Positions 9,601 through 16,409 of a stretch of DNA of 64,000 bases are shown here, one piece after another. The notes under the pieces were generated by a model. That model did not search any database. It worked only from the letters and a program-made list of their open reading frames with translations, and was not told the origin of the DNA. Numbering within the stretch: the stretch's first letter is position 1; every line of letters begins with the position of its first letter. Source of the stretch: Bacteroidales bacterium (GTDB taxonomy: Bacteria > Bacteroidota > Bacteroidia > Bacteroidales > UBA932); contig JAGCVW010000014.1 in assembly GCA_017962165.1 (NCBI GenBank), positions 58,196-122,195 of the forward strand. The letters run 5' to 3'. The position numbers were made by a program, and so were the translations under genes.

Positions 9601-9608
9601 TATTTTTG
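9601..9608 (+). promoter_or_regulatory. -7 promoter element of the LacI-type regulator
   Basis: TATTTTTG, an exact TAnnTTTG match. It places transcription start near 9612, after the in-frame GTG at 9610, and so supports the ATG at 9649 as the true start of the regulator. Confidence 0.6.
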
Positions 9609-9618
9609 CGTGTACAAA

Positions 9619-9636
9619 GCGCAACAAAAACTGCGC
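9619..9636. promoter_or_regulatory. second candidate operator, at the regulator transcription start
   Basis: GCGCA and TGCGC arms (exact 5-bp inverted repeat, 8-bp spacer) use the same GCGCAA-type half-site as the 9532-9547 palindrome. Its place between the -7 box and the ATG suggests autoregulation by the LacI-type protein (inference). Confidence 0.4.
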
Positions 9637-9648
9637 AATTTTTCGCAG

Positions 9649-10656
9649 ATGAAGGAAACTCTATCTACGATAGCCTCCAGGCTGGGGGTCTCGTCTTCGA
9701 CCGTTTCCCGCGTCCTTAGCGGGGGAGCGGAGAAGCACCGTATCCCGAAGGCGACGGCCGACAGGATAATTGCCGAGGCGCGCCACTGCCATTATCGTCC
9801 CAGCCACACGGCCAAGAGCCTGCGCACCAGCAAGAGCTATGCGATAGGCCTGGTGATTCCGGCCATGAGCAATCCCTTCTTCGCCGATATGGCGAGCGTC
9901 GTCATCCGGCAGGCCAACCTTCGCGGCTATACAACTATTATTATAGATACGATGGAGGCGGAGGAGAACCAGAAGCAGGCCCTTGAATCGCTGATCTCGC
10001 GTGAGGTGGAAGGCATAATTGTAGCGCCGTGCGGGGGAGAGTCCTATCTGGAGGAGCTGGCGGCCGCCGGCCTTCCCGTCGTGCTGATCGACCGCTATTT
10101 CGAGAATTCATCCCTGCCTTACGTCACCACAAACAATTACAAGGGCGGGGTGATTGCCACCAAAACCCTTCTTGACTTTGGCCACAAAGATATAGCCTGC
10201 CTGCAGGGCGTTACTTCGTCAATGCCCAACACCATGCGCGTCCAGGGCTATCTGGATCAGATGAAAGAGGCGGGCCTGGAAGACAGGGTCAGGGTGGTGG
10301 GAAGCGAGTTCTCCATCCAGAACGGCTATCTGGAAACACGTCTGCTTCTCAGCGGGGAGCGTCGTCCGAGCGCCCTGTTCGCCCTGAGCAACACTATCGG
10401 CCTGGGTGCGATGAAGGCCATACGCGAGATGAACCTGAGAATACCGGAAGACATTTCCCTAATCTCCTTCGACAACAACATGTATCTGGATTACATGATC
10501 CCGCCCGTGGCGCGCGTAAGCCAGCCCCTGGAGGATATGGCCCGCCTTGCCACCAAGATACTCTTCGAGCGTATGGAAGACAGCAGTCAGGCGGCCTCGC
10601 ACATAATGCTCACGCCGAACCTCATCCCCGGGGGATCCGTAAGGGCCGTCAAATGA
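9649..10656 (+). CDS. LacI/GalR-family transcriptional regulator of the ribose-type locus
   Basis: 335 residues from the ATG at 9649. The N-terminal LacI helix-turn-helix (TLSTIASRLGVSSSTVSRVLSGG, residues ~4-26) leads into the hinge (YRPSHTAKSLRT). The periplasmic-binding-protein-like effector domain follows, with IGLVIPAMSNPFFADM, VEGIIVAPC, and the C-terminal DISLISFDNNMYLDYMIPP typical of the family. A longer reading from the GTG at 9610 is less likely because the -7 box ends at 9608. It is divergent from rbsK and probably represses or activates that operon in response to a sugar. Its stop is immediately followed by the convergent aroG stop. Confidence 0.9.
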   Translation: MKETLSTIASRLGVSSSTVSRVLSGGAEKHRIPKATADRIIAEARHCHYRPSHTAKSLRTSKSYAIGLVIPAMSNPFFADMASVVIRQANLRGYTTIIIDTMEAEENQKQALESLISREVEGIIVAPCGGESYLEELAAAGLPVVLIDRYFENSSLPYVTTNNYKGGVIATKTLLDFGHKDIACLQGVTSSMPNTMRVQGYLDQMKEAGLEDRVRVVGSEFSIQNGYLETRLLLSGERRPSALFALSNTIGLGAMKAIREMNLRIPEDISLISFDNNMYLDYMIPPVARVSQPLEDMARLATKILFERMEDSSQAASHIMLTPNLIPGGSVRAVK

Positions 10657-11691
10657 TTATCGCCAGAGTTCGGCGAGTTCGAGAATCAGTTTTTCAGTCT
10701 TCTCCCAGCCCAGGCACGGGTCGGTGATTGATTTGCCGTACGTATTGCCTCCCGGGTTCTGGCAGCCGTCCTTGATGTAAGATTCTATCATGAAGCCTTT
10801 AAGAAGGCGTTTGATATCGGGGTTTTTTGCTGCGCTTTTGATTACGTCTTTGGCTGTCTCCGGCTGCTTCGCGTAGTCTTTTCCTGAATTGCAGTGGTTG
10901 GTATCGACTATCAGGGCCGGGTTAATGAGGCCGCTTCCGGCGTAGAGTTCGGCCAATTTGCTCAGGTTGTCACAACTGTAGTTTGGCTGCATGCGGCCCT
11001 GGGCGTCTTTGTATCCGCGTAGCACGGCGTGGGCGAGGGGATTGCCCTTGCTTTCCACTTCCCAGTTGCGGTAGATAAATGTGTGCGGGTTTTGTGCGGC
11101 GCTTATCGAGTTGAGCATGATATTGAGATCCCCGTTCGTGGGATTCTTCATGCCCACCGGGATGTCGAGTCCGCTAGCGGTGAGGCGGTGCTGCTGTTTC
11201 TCCACCGAGCGCGCGCCCACCGTTACGTATGAGAGGAGGTCGGAGACGAAGCGGTGCTCCTCCGGGTAGAGCATCTCGTCTGCGCAGGAAAAACCTGTCT
11301 CGTTGAGTATGCGCATGTGGAGCCGGCGGAGGGCTATAAGGCCCTGCAGCACATCCGATCCGCCCTGCGGATCAGGCTGGTGCAGCATGCCCTTGTAGCC
11401 GGTGCCGGCTGTCCTGGGCTTGTTGGTAAAGATCCTGGGAACTATCACAATCTTGTCGGCCACCCTCTCGCGGACCGCGGCAAGGCGGGTGATATAATCT
11501 ATCACCGCGTCTTCGCGGTCCGCCGAGCACGGGCCGACCACCAGGAGCATCTTATCGCTTGCTCCGGTGATGATATCCCGTATCCGGGCGTCGTTTTCCA
11601 GCTTTGCCTGCGCCCCTTCCACGGAAACCGGAAACATCTCCTTGATTTCCTTCGGAATCGGCAGCCTCCGCTTGAAGATCATGTTTTTCAT
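10657..11691 (-). CDS. aroG: 3-deoxy-7-phosphoheptulonate synthase (DAHP synthase), AroG type
   Basis: 344 residues of the class I-alpha (AroG/F/H-like) DAHP synthase family. It condenses phosphoenolpyruvate with erythrose 4-phosphate in the first step of aromatic amino-acid synthesis. Motifs: VVGPCSADR near residue 51 (PEP site, metal-binding Cys), the KPRT loop (FTNKPRTAGTGYKG), GARSVEKQQHR, VGMKNPTNGD, and the C-terminal IVDTNHCNSGKD and FMIESYIKDGCQ metal and substrate residues. It overlaps aroQ by 4 bp and follows it in one operon, so commitment to the pathway and chorismate mutase are co-expressed. No separate regulatory domain is visible. Confidence 0.93.
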   Translation of the reverse strand: MKNMIFKRRLPIPKEIKEMFPVSVEGAQAKLENDARIRDIITGASDKMLLVVGPCSADREDAVIDYITRLAAVRERVADKIVIVPRIFTNKPRTAGTGYKGMLHQPDPQGGSDVLQGLIALRRLHMRILNETGFSCADEMLYPEEHRFVSDLLSYVTVGARSVEKQQHRLTASGLDIPVGMKNPTNGDLNIMLNSISAAQNPHTFIYRNWEVESKGNPLAHAVLRGYKDAQGRMQPNYSCDNLSKLAELYAGSGLINPALIVDTNHCNSGKDYAKQPETAKDVIKSAAKNPDIKRLLKGFMIESYIKDGCQNPGGNTYGKSITDPCLGWEKTEKLILELAELWR

Positions 11692-11933
11692 TTCTTGGAA
11701 ATCTCCAAAACGTGTTTCTGGAACTCCGCGTAACGCTCTCTGTTTTCGGAACTTACGAGTCGCGAATTAGTCTCGATAATCTGAGCTTCGCGCCCGGCGT
11801 CGACCGTAGGCAGGCCGGCCTCGGCCTTGAGGGCGGCCGCCTCGCGGCTCAGCCCGAGCCTCCGCTCGAACAGTTGCGCCATCTGCGCATCGACCTCGTC
11901 GATCTCCGCCCTTATTTCTTCCAGTTTTCGCAT
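11688..11933 (-). CDS. aroQ: chorismate mutase, AroQ class, stand-alone
   Basis: 81 residues, the size of a minimal all-helical AroQ domain. LEEIRAEIDEVDAQMAQLFERR at the N-terminus supplies the usual Arg/Asp residues, followed by the AALKAEAGLPTVDAGREAQII helix. It converts chorismate to prephenate for Phe/Tyr synthesis. Many Bacteroidota carry this domain fused to DAHP synthase; here it is a separate gene whose stop overlaps the aroG start by 4 bp. Its own -7 box at 11941-11948 leaves only about 4 nt of leader. Confidence 0.88.
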   Translation of the reverse strand: MRKLEEIRAEIDEVDAQMAQLFERRLGLSREAAALKAEAGLPTVDAGREAQIIETNSRLVSSENRERYAEFQKHVLEISKK

Positions 11934-11940
11934 AACCTCA

Positions 11941-11948
11941 CAAATTTA
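11941..11948 (-). promoter_or_regulatory. -7 promoter element of aroQ-aroG
   Basis: Minus-strand TAAATTTG matches TAnnTTTG. Its last base is 8 nt before the aroQ ATG, so the mRNA leader should be very short. Confidence 0.6.
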
Positions 11949-11960
11949 CACAAAAACTTG

Positions 11961-11994
11961 ATACTACTCTGCAGAGAATTCGGCAGAGTAGTAT
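11961..11994. repeat. 12-bp perfect inverted repeat between aroQ and an OMP gene
   Basis: Arms at 11961-11972 and 11983-11994 (ATACTACTCTGC and its exact complement) flank a 10-nt loop. It lies in the 121-bp divergent spacer and could be an operator or an RNA hairpin. No run of T follows on either strand, so a terminator is unlikely. Confidence 0.5.
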
Positions 11995-12054
11995 GAACTT
12001 TTTGCTTTTGTCGGTGAGGTTCAGTAATTTAGCGGCAGAGGAACATTTTTCACC

Positions 12055-12717
12055 ATGAAAAAATTAGCAACACTGATCGCCGCGGCGGCGCTGTTTGTGC
12101 CGGCCGCGCTTGCGCAGGAGCCGGAACAAACCACCGCCGCGCAGGAGCAGACCACCTACGAACCCCTCAGGGCTCTCCCGAAAGAAGGCGACATCCGCCT
12201 GGGAGTGACAATGGGCTGGAATTTCACCATGCGTTTCGACAACGACAACCACACCAAACCCATCATGCCTCTGGGCATCAATGCCGACTACACCTTCAAG
12301 ACTTTTGCCGACGGCAAAGGTTCTGTCGCCGGCGGTGTCTTGTTTGACTTCCTCCGCTACGCCACCTGGTTCACAAGAGACACAATGACGGCCTACGGAA
12401 CAGTAAAGACCACCCAAACCTGGAGCATGGGCATGCTGGCAGCTACCGTAACCGGACGCTACTGCTGGGGACAGGACTTCGAGGCCTTCGCAAGGTTTGC
12501 CTTGGGAAGAGGCCTGATTCTGGGCTATAAAGAGGAATATTCAGATGAGGGATATGCCAGTGTGGTTCCCCACACCAACGGCCCCAGCGGCGGATATCTG
12601 GCCTGGGGACTCCAGCTCGGAGTAGGACGCTACATCACCGACAACATCAGTCTCCAGCTTTTCCTGGGACTTAACAGTTTCGCCACTCTGGGCTTTAATA
12701 TCGGCTACAAGTTCTAG
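12055..12717 (+). CDS. predicted outer-membrane beta-barrel protein
   Basis: 220 residues; family not recognised. A clear signal peptide (MKKLATLIAAAALF...LAQ) precedes a Gln/Glu/Thr-rich stretch. Alternating hydrophobic strands with glycines and aromatic ends follow, finishing in LGFNIGYKF, a beta-barrel C-terminus ending in Phe. The size suggests an 8-strand barrel of the OmpA/OmpW or porin-family (DUF3575-like) kind. A weak -7-like TAATTTAG lies at 12025-12032. Its TAG stop shares the palindromic CTAG at 12714-12717 with the convergent DUF2207 gene. Function unknown. Confidence 0.75.
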   Translation: MKKLATLIAAAALFVPAALAQEPEQTTAAQEQTTYEPLRALPKEGDIRLGVTMGWNFTMRFDNDNHTKPIMPLGINADYTFKTFADGKGSVAGGVLFDFLRYATWFTRDTMTAYGTVKTTQTWSMGMLAATVTGRYCWGQDFEAFARFALGRGLILGYKEEYSDEGYASVVPHTNGPSGGYLAWGLQLGVGRYITDNISLQLFLGLNSFATLGFNIGYKF

Positions 12718-14363
12718 CGGGCTCCGCCGCCGAAGCCGCCACCTGAGAAGCCGCCGCCTCCGCCGAAGGAAGTAAAACCTCCGAGGCCCGAGGAGGCGGT
12801 TTTCATTTGGGCCGAGGCTGAGGCGTTGGTGATGGCGTAACCCATCCTGTTGGTCATCCAGATGAGCTGGCGCGCAGTAAGCGGGTCGGCGTAGACAGTC
12901 TCACTGAAGACCTTGGGATCGATGTCTGCGAGTTCTTTTGCGACCTTGTCGGCTATGCCGAAGATCATTCCGAACACCAGATAGTCGTTCCATAGGCCGA
13001 CTTCGCGGGTCCCGCGCTCGCCGACCAGGGTGAAATCTTTAAGAAACTTGCTGAAACCGACCAGTTTTCTGGCTTCTTCCTTTCCTGCGTCTGTGAATTT
13101 CCCGGTGGTGGACATGTAATTGTCAGCATCGAGCGCATTGACAGAATCAGTCCTAATAGACCTGACCCATTTGTCGACCCTCCTGATGTGGGATTTGCTC
13201 CAGCGGGAAAACTCCCTGTCCTGAAGGATCACATCCGCGCCGGATGCCTCTTTCATCATATCGTAGAGGCCTTTGTAGCAGGCGGGAAGACCGTCGAAAG
13301 AAGCATTGTCATCGAACCTTATCTCCACCCTGTCGTCAGGGTCGCGGCTGACCGACAGCAAGCCGCGCTCCACCATGCGGAGTATCATCGCGCCGGCGAG
13401 CTTGCTGTCCTGCGCCGCGCCCGACTTGAGCTTGCGCCACACGAATTCCCCTTCGAGGATGTCTCCTCCGAACGGGACGTCGCGGCACCAGTCGATGTGC
13501 TTCATGGAAGGCACTCCAAGTATGGATTTGAAGTAGGCCTTGACTGCGATAATTATCAGCAGGATGGAAAGAAGAACCCATGCGAGAGTGCTAAGAAGCA
13601 GCACCCATCCGCTTATATCTTCCTCGTCATCTTCGCCGAGGGCCGTCGCCCTGTCGTAGGAAGAGCCTTCAAGCGCGCGCTCCAGGACTGTATTGAAAGT
13701 CTTGTCGAGCACGTTCGGGGAATGGAAGATGCCTTTGTCGAAGCGGATCAGGGCGATGACGGAGGACTTGTACTTGAAGCGCTCGGTCGAGCGGTATACG
13801 GCGCAGCCGTCTTCCAGATCGGCCCTGCCGGTAAATCCGAAGCCCCAGAGCCTGCAGTTTTCCCCGGAAAGAGGCACGCCCTCCGCGCTTACCCTCACGC
13901 TGACCTTTTCCGGCCTCGACGAGAGGCCGGGTGAGACAAGCTGCAGATGCAGCATGTCATAGTCCTGCAGGGTGCGGACCGCACCGGTAAGGGTGTAGGA
14001 TGCCGTAAAGACATGGTCGCCCATGGAACCGAGGCCCCAGCACAGCTCCACTCCGTTCTTTTTGTGGACAATGCCCGATTTGCCGGCTTTCTGGCGCAGG
14101 CTGCGGTGGACGTCCCACTCTCCGACGTCCTCGAAGCGGACGCCGTTTTCGCTGACCGTGAAATCAAGAACCGACATGCCGTCGAGGTTCTCACGCACGA
14201 GATACCATTCAGTACCTTCGTCGGCGTCGAGGTCCCATATTTCGGTTATGTGGGCGTTGCCCTGGTGGTCGAGAGCGAGATTGATGCTGATGCTGCGGAT
14301 AGTGCCGGCATGCGCAAAAACAGCCCACGCCAGCAGCGCTGCTATGAGAATTGAACGCTTCAT
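12714..14363 (-). CDS. DUF2207 domain membrane protein
   Basis: 549 residues. Order: signal peptide, an extracytoplasmic beta-rich N-terminal half (~20-240, with WYLVRENLDGMSVLDF and a mixed YTLTGAVRT segment), a transmembrane helix around WVLLLSTLAWVLLSILLIII, a cytoplasmic region with Trp/Arg-rich motifs, and a Gly-rich tail (SFGGGGGFSGGGFGGGAR). This is the DUF2207 layout, a family regularly found next to LemA, as here (lemA ends 77 bp upstream). The biochemical role is unknown; a membrane-stress or envelope function has been suggested from context. Probably in the hisS-lemA transcript, although a REP-like repeat pair lies between it and lemA. Confidence 0.88.
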   Translation of the reverse strand: MKRSILIAALLAWAVFAHAGTIRSISINLALDHQGNAHITEIWDLDADEGTEWYLVRENLDGMSVLDFTVSENGVRFEDVGEWDVHRSLRQKAGKSGIVHKKNGVELCWGLGSMGDHVFTASYTLTGAVRTLQDYDMLHLQLVSPGLSSRPEKVSVRVSAEGVPLSGENCRLWGFGFTGRADLEDGCAVYRSTERFKYKSSVIALIRFDKGIFHSPNVLDKTFNTVLERALEGSSYDRATALGEDDEEDISGWVLLLSTLAWVLLSILLIIIAVKAYFKSILGVPSMKHIDWCRDVPFGGDILEGEFVWRKLKSGAAQDSKLAGAMILRMVERGLLSVSRDPDDRVEIRFDDNASFDGLPACYKGLYDMMKEASGADVILQDREFSRWSKSHIRRVDKWVRSIRTDSVNALDADNYMSTTGKFTDAGKEEARKLVGFSKFLKDFTLVGERGTREVGLWNDYLVFGMIFGIADKVAKELADIDPKVFSETVYADPLTARQLIWMTNRMGYAITNASASAQMKTASSGLGGFTSFGGGGGFSGGGFGGGAR

Positions 14364-14370
14364 TATCTGT

Positions 14371-14398
14371 GAGATTTCTCGACTTCGCTCGAAATGAC
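14371..14398. repeat. REP-like element, short (28-bp) form
   Basis: Begins GAGATTTCTCGACTTCGCTC and ends GAAATGAC. It is a shortened relative of the 36-bp element found at 39689, 53249 and 54645. It faces the copy at 14408-14441 in inverted orientation, forming a paired unit in the lemA/DUF2207 spacer. Confidence 0.7.
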
Positions 14399-14407
14399 AA
14401 AGGGGAT

Positions 14408-14441
14408 GTCATCTCGACCGAGCGTAGCGAGTGGAGAGATC
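14408..14441. repeat. REP-like element, long form, inverted to the previous copy
   Basis: Reads GTCATCTCGACCGAGCG then TAGCGAGTGGAGAGATC, the reverse-complement orientation of the 36-bp family with a few changes. It abuts the lemA stop codon (14441-14443). With 14371-14398 it can form a long imperfect hairpin in the polycistronic mRNA. Confidence 0.75.
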
Positions 14442-14989
14442 TATTTCACCGAGGGCATGTCGGTCTTTCCGGAGGGCTCCGCGAGGTAGTCCTTTGCCTG
14501 GAAGCCGAAGATGGCGGCGGCGATGCTGTCCGGGAACATGCGGACCATGCGGTTGAACTTAGTGACCGTGTCGTTGTAGGTCATACGGCTCAGGCGGACC
14601 TGGTTCTCGTATTTGCCCACCTCGTCCATGGTCTTGAGATAGGTCTCGTTGGCTTTGAGGGCAGGGTACTGCTCGGCAACTACGTTGATGAGCCTGAGGG
14701 CTTCGCCAATCTTGCCTTCCTGGGCGGCCACGTCAGCCGCGCTTGAATTGCGGCCTATTGGCGAGCGCTGGGCGATTACGTCCATCAGGGTCTTGTATTC
14801 GTGCTCGCTGTAGCCTTTTGTCAGTTCGGCCAGGGCGGTGAGGGCGTCCCAGCGGCTGTTCTGCTGCACGCCAATCTGGCTGAGGGCATTCTTACAGAGT
14901 TCGTCTGCGCTCACGAGCCTGCGCTGCGAGCCAATGAGCCATAGTGCTACCAGCACCACGACCGCGATGATGATAATAGTTGTAATCAT
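14441..14989 (-). CDS. lemA: LemA family protein
   Basis: 182 residues. An N-terminal transmembrane helix (IIIIAVVVLVALWLIG) is followed by the LemA helical bundle: LVSADELCKNALSQIGVQQNSRWDAL, then a long amphipathic segment ending NRMVRMFPDSIAAAIFGFQAKDYL, where the FP motif is a family signature. LemA proteins are membrane-anchored helical proteins of poorly defined function, commonly next to DUF2207 as here. It lies 12 nt downstream of hisS. The N-out short/C-in long topology is typical of the family. Confidence 0.92.
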   Translation of the reverse strand: MITTIIIIAVVVLVALWLIGSQRRLVSADELCKNALSQIGVQQNSRWDALTALAELTKGYSEHEYKTLMDVIAQRSPIGRNSSAADVAAQEGKIGEALRLINVVAEQYPALKANETYLKTMDEVGKYENQVRLSRMTYNDTVTKFNRMVRMFPDSIAAAIFGFQAKDYLAEPSGKTDMPSVK

Positions 14990-15001
14990 ATTGAGGAATT
15001 A

Positions 15002-16351
15002 CTAATTAGCGGAAAGGAAAGCAAGGATTCCGGCAAGGTCATCCTTGGGGAAGGAGCGCTGCTCGCCGGAGGCCAGGTTCTTAATCTGGACCAGACCTTC
15101 GGAAGCCTCCGTCTCGCCGCAGATTGAGATGAAGGGAATACCCTTTCTGTCTGCGTAGTCGAACTGCTTTTTCAATTTTGAAACCTCGGGGTAGACTTCG
15201 ACGGCGAGGCCGGCAGCCCTCAAGGCGGAAGCGACGGGCAGGACATACGCCGTCTCGCCCATGTTGGCAAACAGCAGGCGGGCGGCCGAGCCGAGGCCTT
15301 CGGGGAACTTCTCCAGACCGCACAGGACGTCGTAGATGCGGTCGGCGCCGAAACTGATGCCGACACCGGACATGTCAGGAAGCCCGAAGATGCCGGTAAG
15401 GTTGTCGTAGCGGCCGCCGCCGCTTATCGAACCTATCTCCCAGTCGAGGGCCTTCACCTCGAAGATGGCGCCGGTATAATAGTTGAGCCCGCGCGCGAGC
15501 GAAAGGTCTATCTCGCAGGGAGTAGCGATGCGTGCCTCGGAGATGAAACCGAAGAGCTCTTCCAGTTCGTCCAGACCTTTAAGGCCTGCTTCAGATGAGG
15601 CCATCAGCCCCCGCATTACGGCAATCTTCTCGGAATTCGTTCCGCTCAGGGTCAGGACAGGTTCCAGCAGGGCAACCGCCTTCTCGGACAGGCCCTTTTC
15701 GAGCAGCTCGGCCTTCACGGCGTCCAGGCCGATTTTGTCGAGTTTGTCGATGGCGACCGTAATATCCACAACCTTGTCGGGAGCGCCGCAGATTTCGGCG
15801 AGGCCGCTCAGGACCTTTCTGTTATTGATCTTGACCAGCACATTGATTCCCAGCCTGCGGTATACCTCGTCGACTATCTGGACAAGTTCCAACTCGCAGA
15901 GTTGGCTGGCGGAACCGATGACATCCACGTCGCACTGATAGAACTCGCGGTAGCGGCCTTTCTGGGGGCGGTCGGCCCTCCAGACGGGCTGCATCTGAAA
16001 CCTCTTGAAGGGGAAGGAGATCTCATCTCTGTGCTGGACGACATAACGGGCGAACGGCACTGTAAGATCATACCTGAGGCCCTTCTCGCACACCTGAGCC
16101 GCAAGCGGCCTGGACATGTCGACGTCCGCGAAGGCGTCTCCCGAGTTAAGTATCCTGTAGAGCAATTTGTCTCCCTCTTCGCCGTATTTTCCAAGAAGGG
16201 TGGAGAGGTTCTCCATCGCCGGAGTCTCTATCTGGGAATAGCCGAAAGAACGGAATACGCTGCGGACAGTGTCGAAGATATAGTTGCGCCTGGCCATCTC
16301 GAGACGGCCGAAATCGCGTGTGCCTTTAGGTATAGAAGGTTTTTGTGCCAT
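15002..16351 (-). CDS. hisS: histidyl-tRNA synthetase
   Basis: 449 residues, class II aminoacyl-tRNA synthetase that charges tRNA-His. Motif 1 region: PKGTRDF near residue 8. Motif 2: [29 protein letters not shown]. The histidine-specific signatures are [15 protein letters not shown] and SGGGRYDNL, and motif 3 is [15 protein letters not shown]. The C-terminal anticodon-binding domain runs from ~345. A start right after the -7 box at 16371-16378 gives a leader of about 15 nt. It heads an operon with lemA and the DUF2207 gene and is divergent from sppA. Confidence 0.97.
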   Translation of the reverse strand: MAQKPSIPKGTRDFGRLEMARRNYIFDTVRSVFRSFGYSQIETPAMENLSTLLGKYGEEGDKLLYRILNSGDAFADVDMSRPLAAQVCEKGLRYDLTVPFARYVVQHRDEISFPFKRFQMQPVWRADRPQKGRYREFYQCDVDVIGSASQLCELELVQIVDEVYRRLGINVLVKINNRKVLSGLAEICGAPDKVVDITVAIDKLDKIGLDAVKAELLEKGLSEKAVALLEPVLTLSGTNSEKIAVMRGLMASSEAGLKGLDELEELFGFISEARIATPCEIDLSLARGLNYYTGAIFEVKALDWEIGSISGGGRYDNLTGIFGLPDMSGVGISFGADRIYDVLCGLEKFPEGLGSAARLLFANMGETAYVLPVASALRAAGLAVEVYPEVSKLKKQFDYADRKGIPFISICGETEASEGLVQIKNLASGEQRSFPKDDLAGILAFLSAN

Positions 16352-16370
16352 ACTTCAGAAGTAAATCAAG

Positions 16371-16378
16371 CAAATTTA
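16371..16378 (-). promoter_or_regulatory. -7 element of hisS, back to back with that of sppA
   Basis: Minus-strand TAAATTTG matches TAnnTTTG. A single base separates it from the plus-strand box at 16380-16387, so the two promoters must compete for one RNA polymerase position. Confidence 0.6.
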
Positions 16379-16379
16379 C

Positions 16380-16387
16380 TACATTTG
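16380..16387 (+). promoter_or_regulatory. -7 element of sppA
   Basis: TACATTTG matches TAnnTTTG and predicts a leader of about 18 nt before the ATG at 16410. Confidence 0.55.
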
Positions 16388-16409
16388 TGTACTAATCAAA
16401 AGCGACAAG

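Noticed and set aside
9610-9648. A GTG start giving a 13-residue extension of the LacI-type regulator
   Set aside because: The -7 box ends at 9608, so the GTG would be upstream of or at the transcription start; the extension is not part of the LacI fold.
12714-12717. Shared CTAG as a possible special signal
   Set aside because: It is simply two convergent TAG stops meeting on a palindromic tetramer; compact convergent overlaps are common throughout this window.
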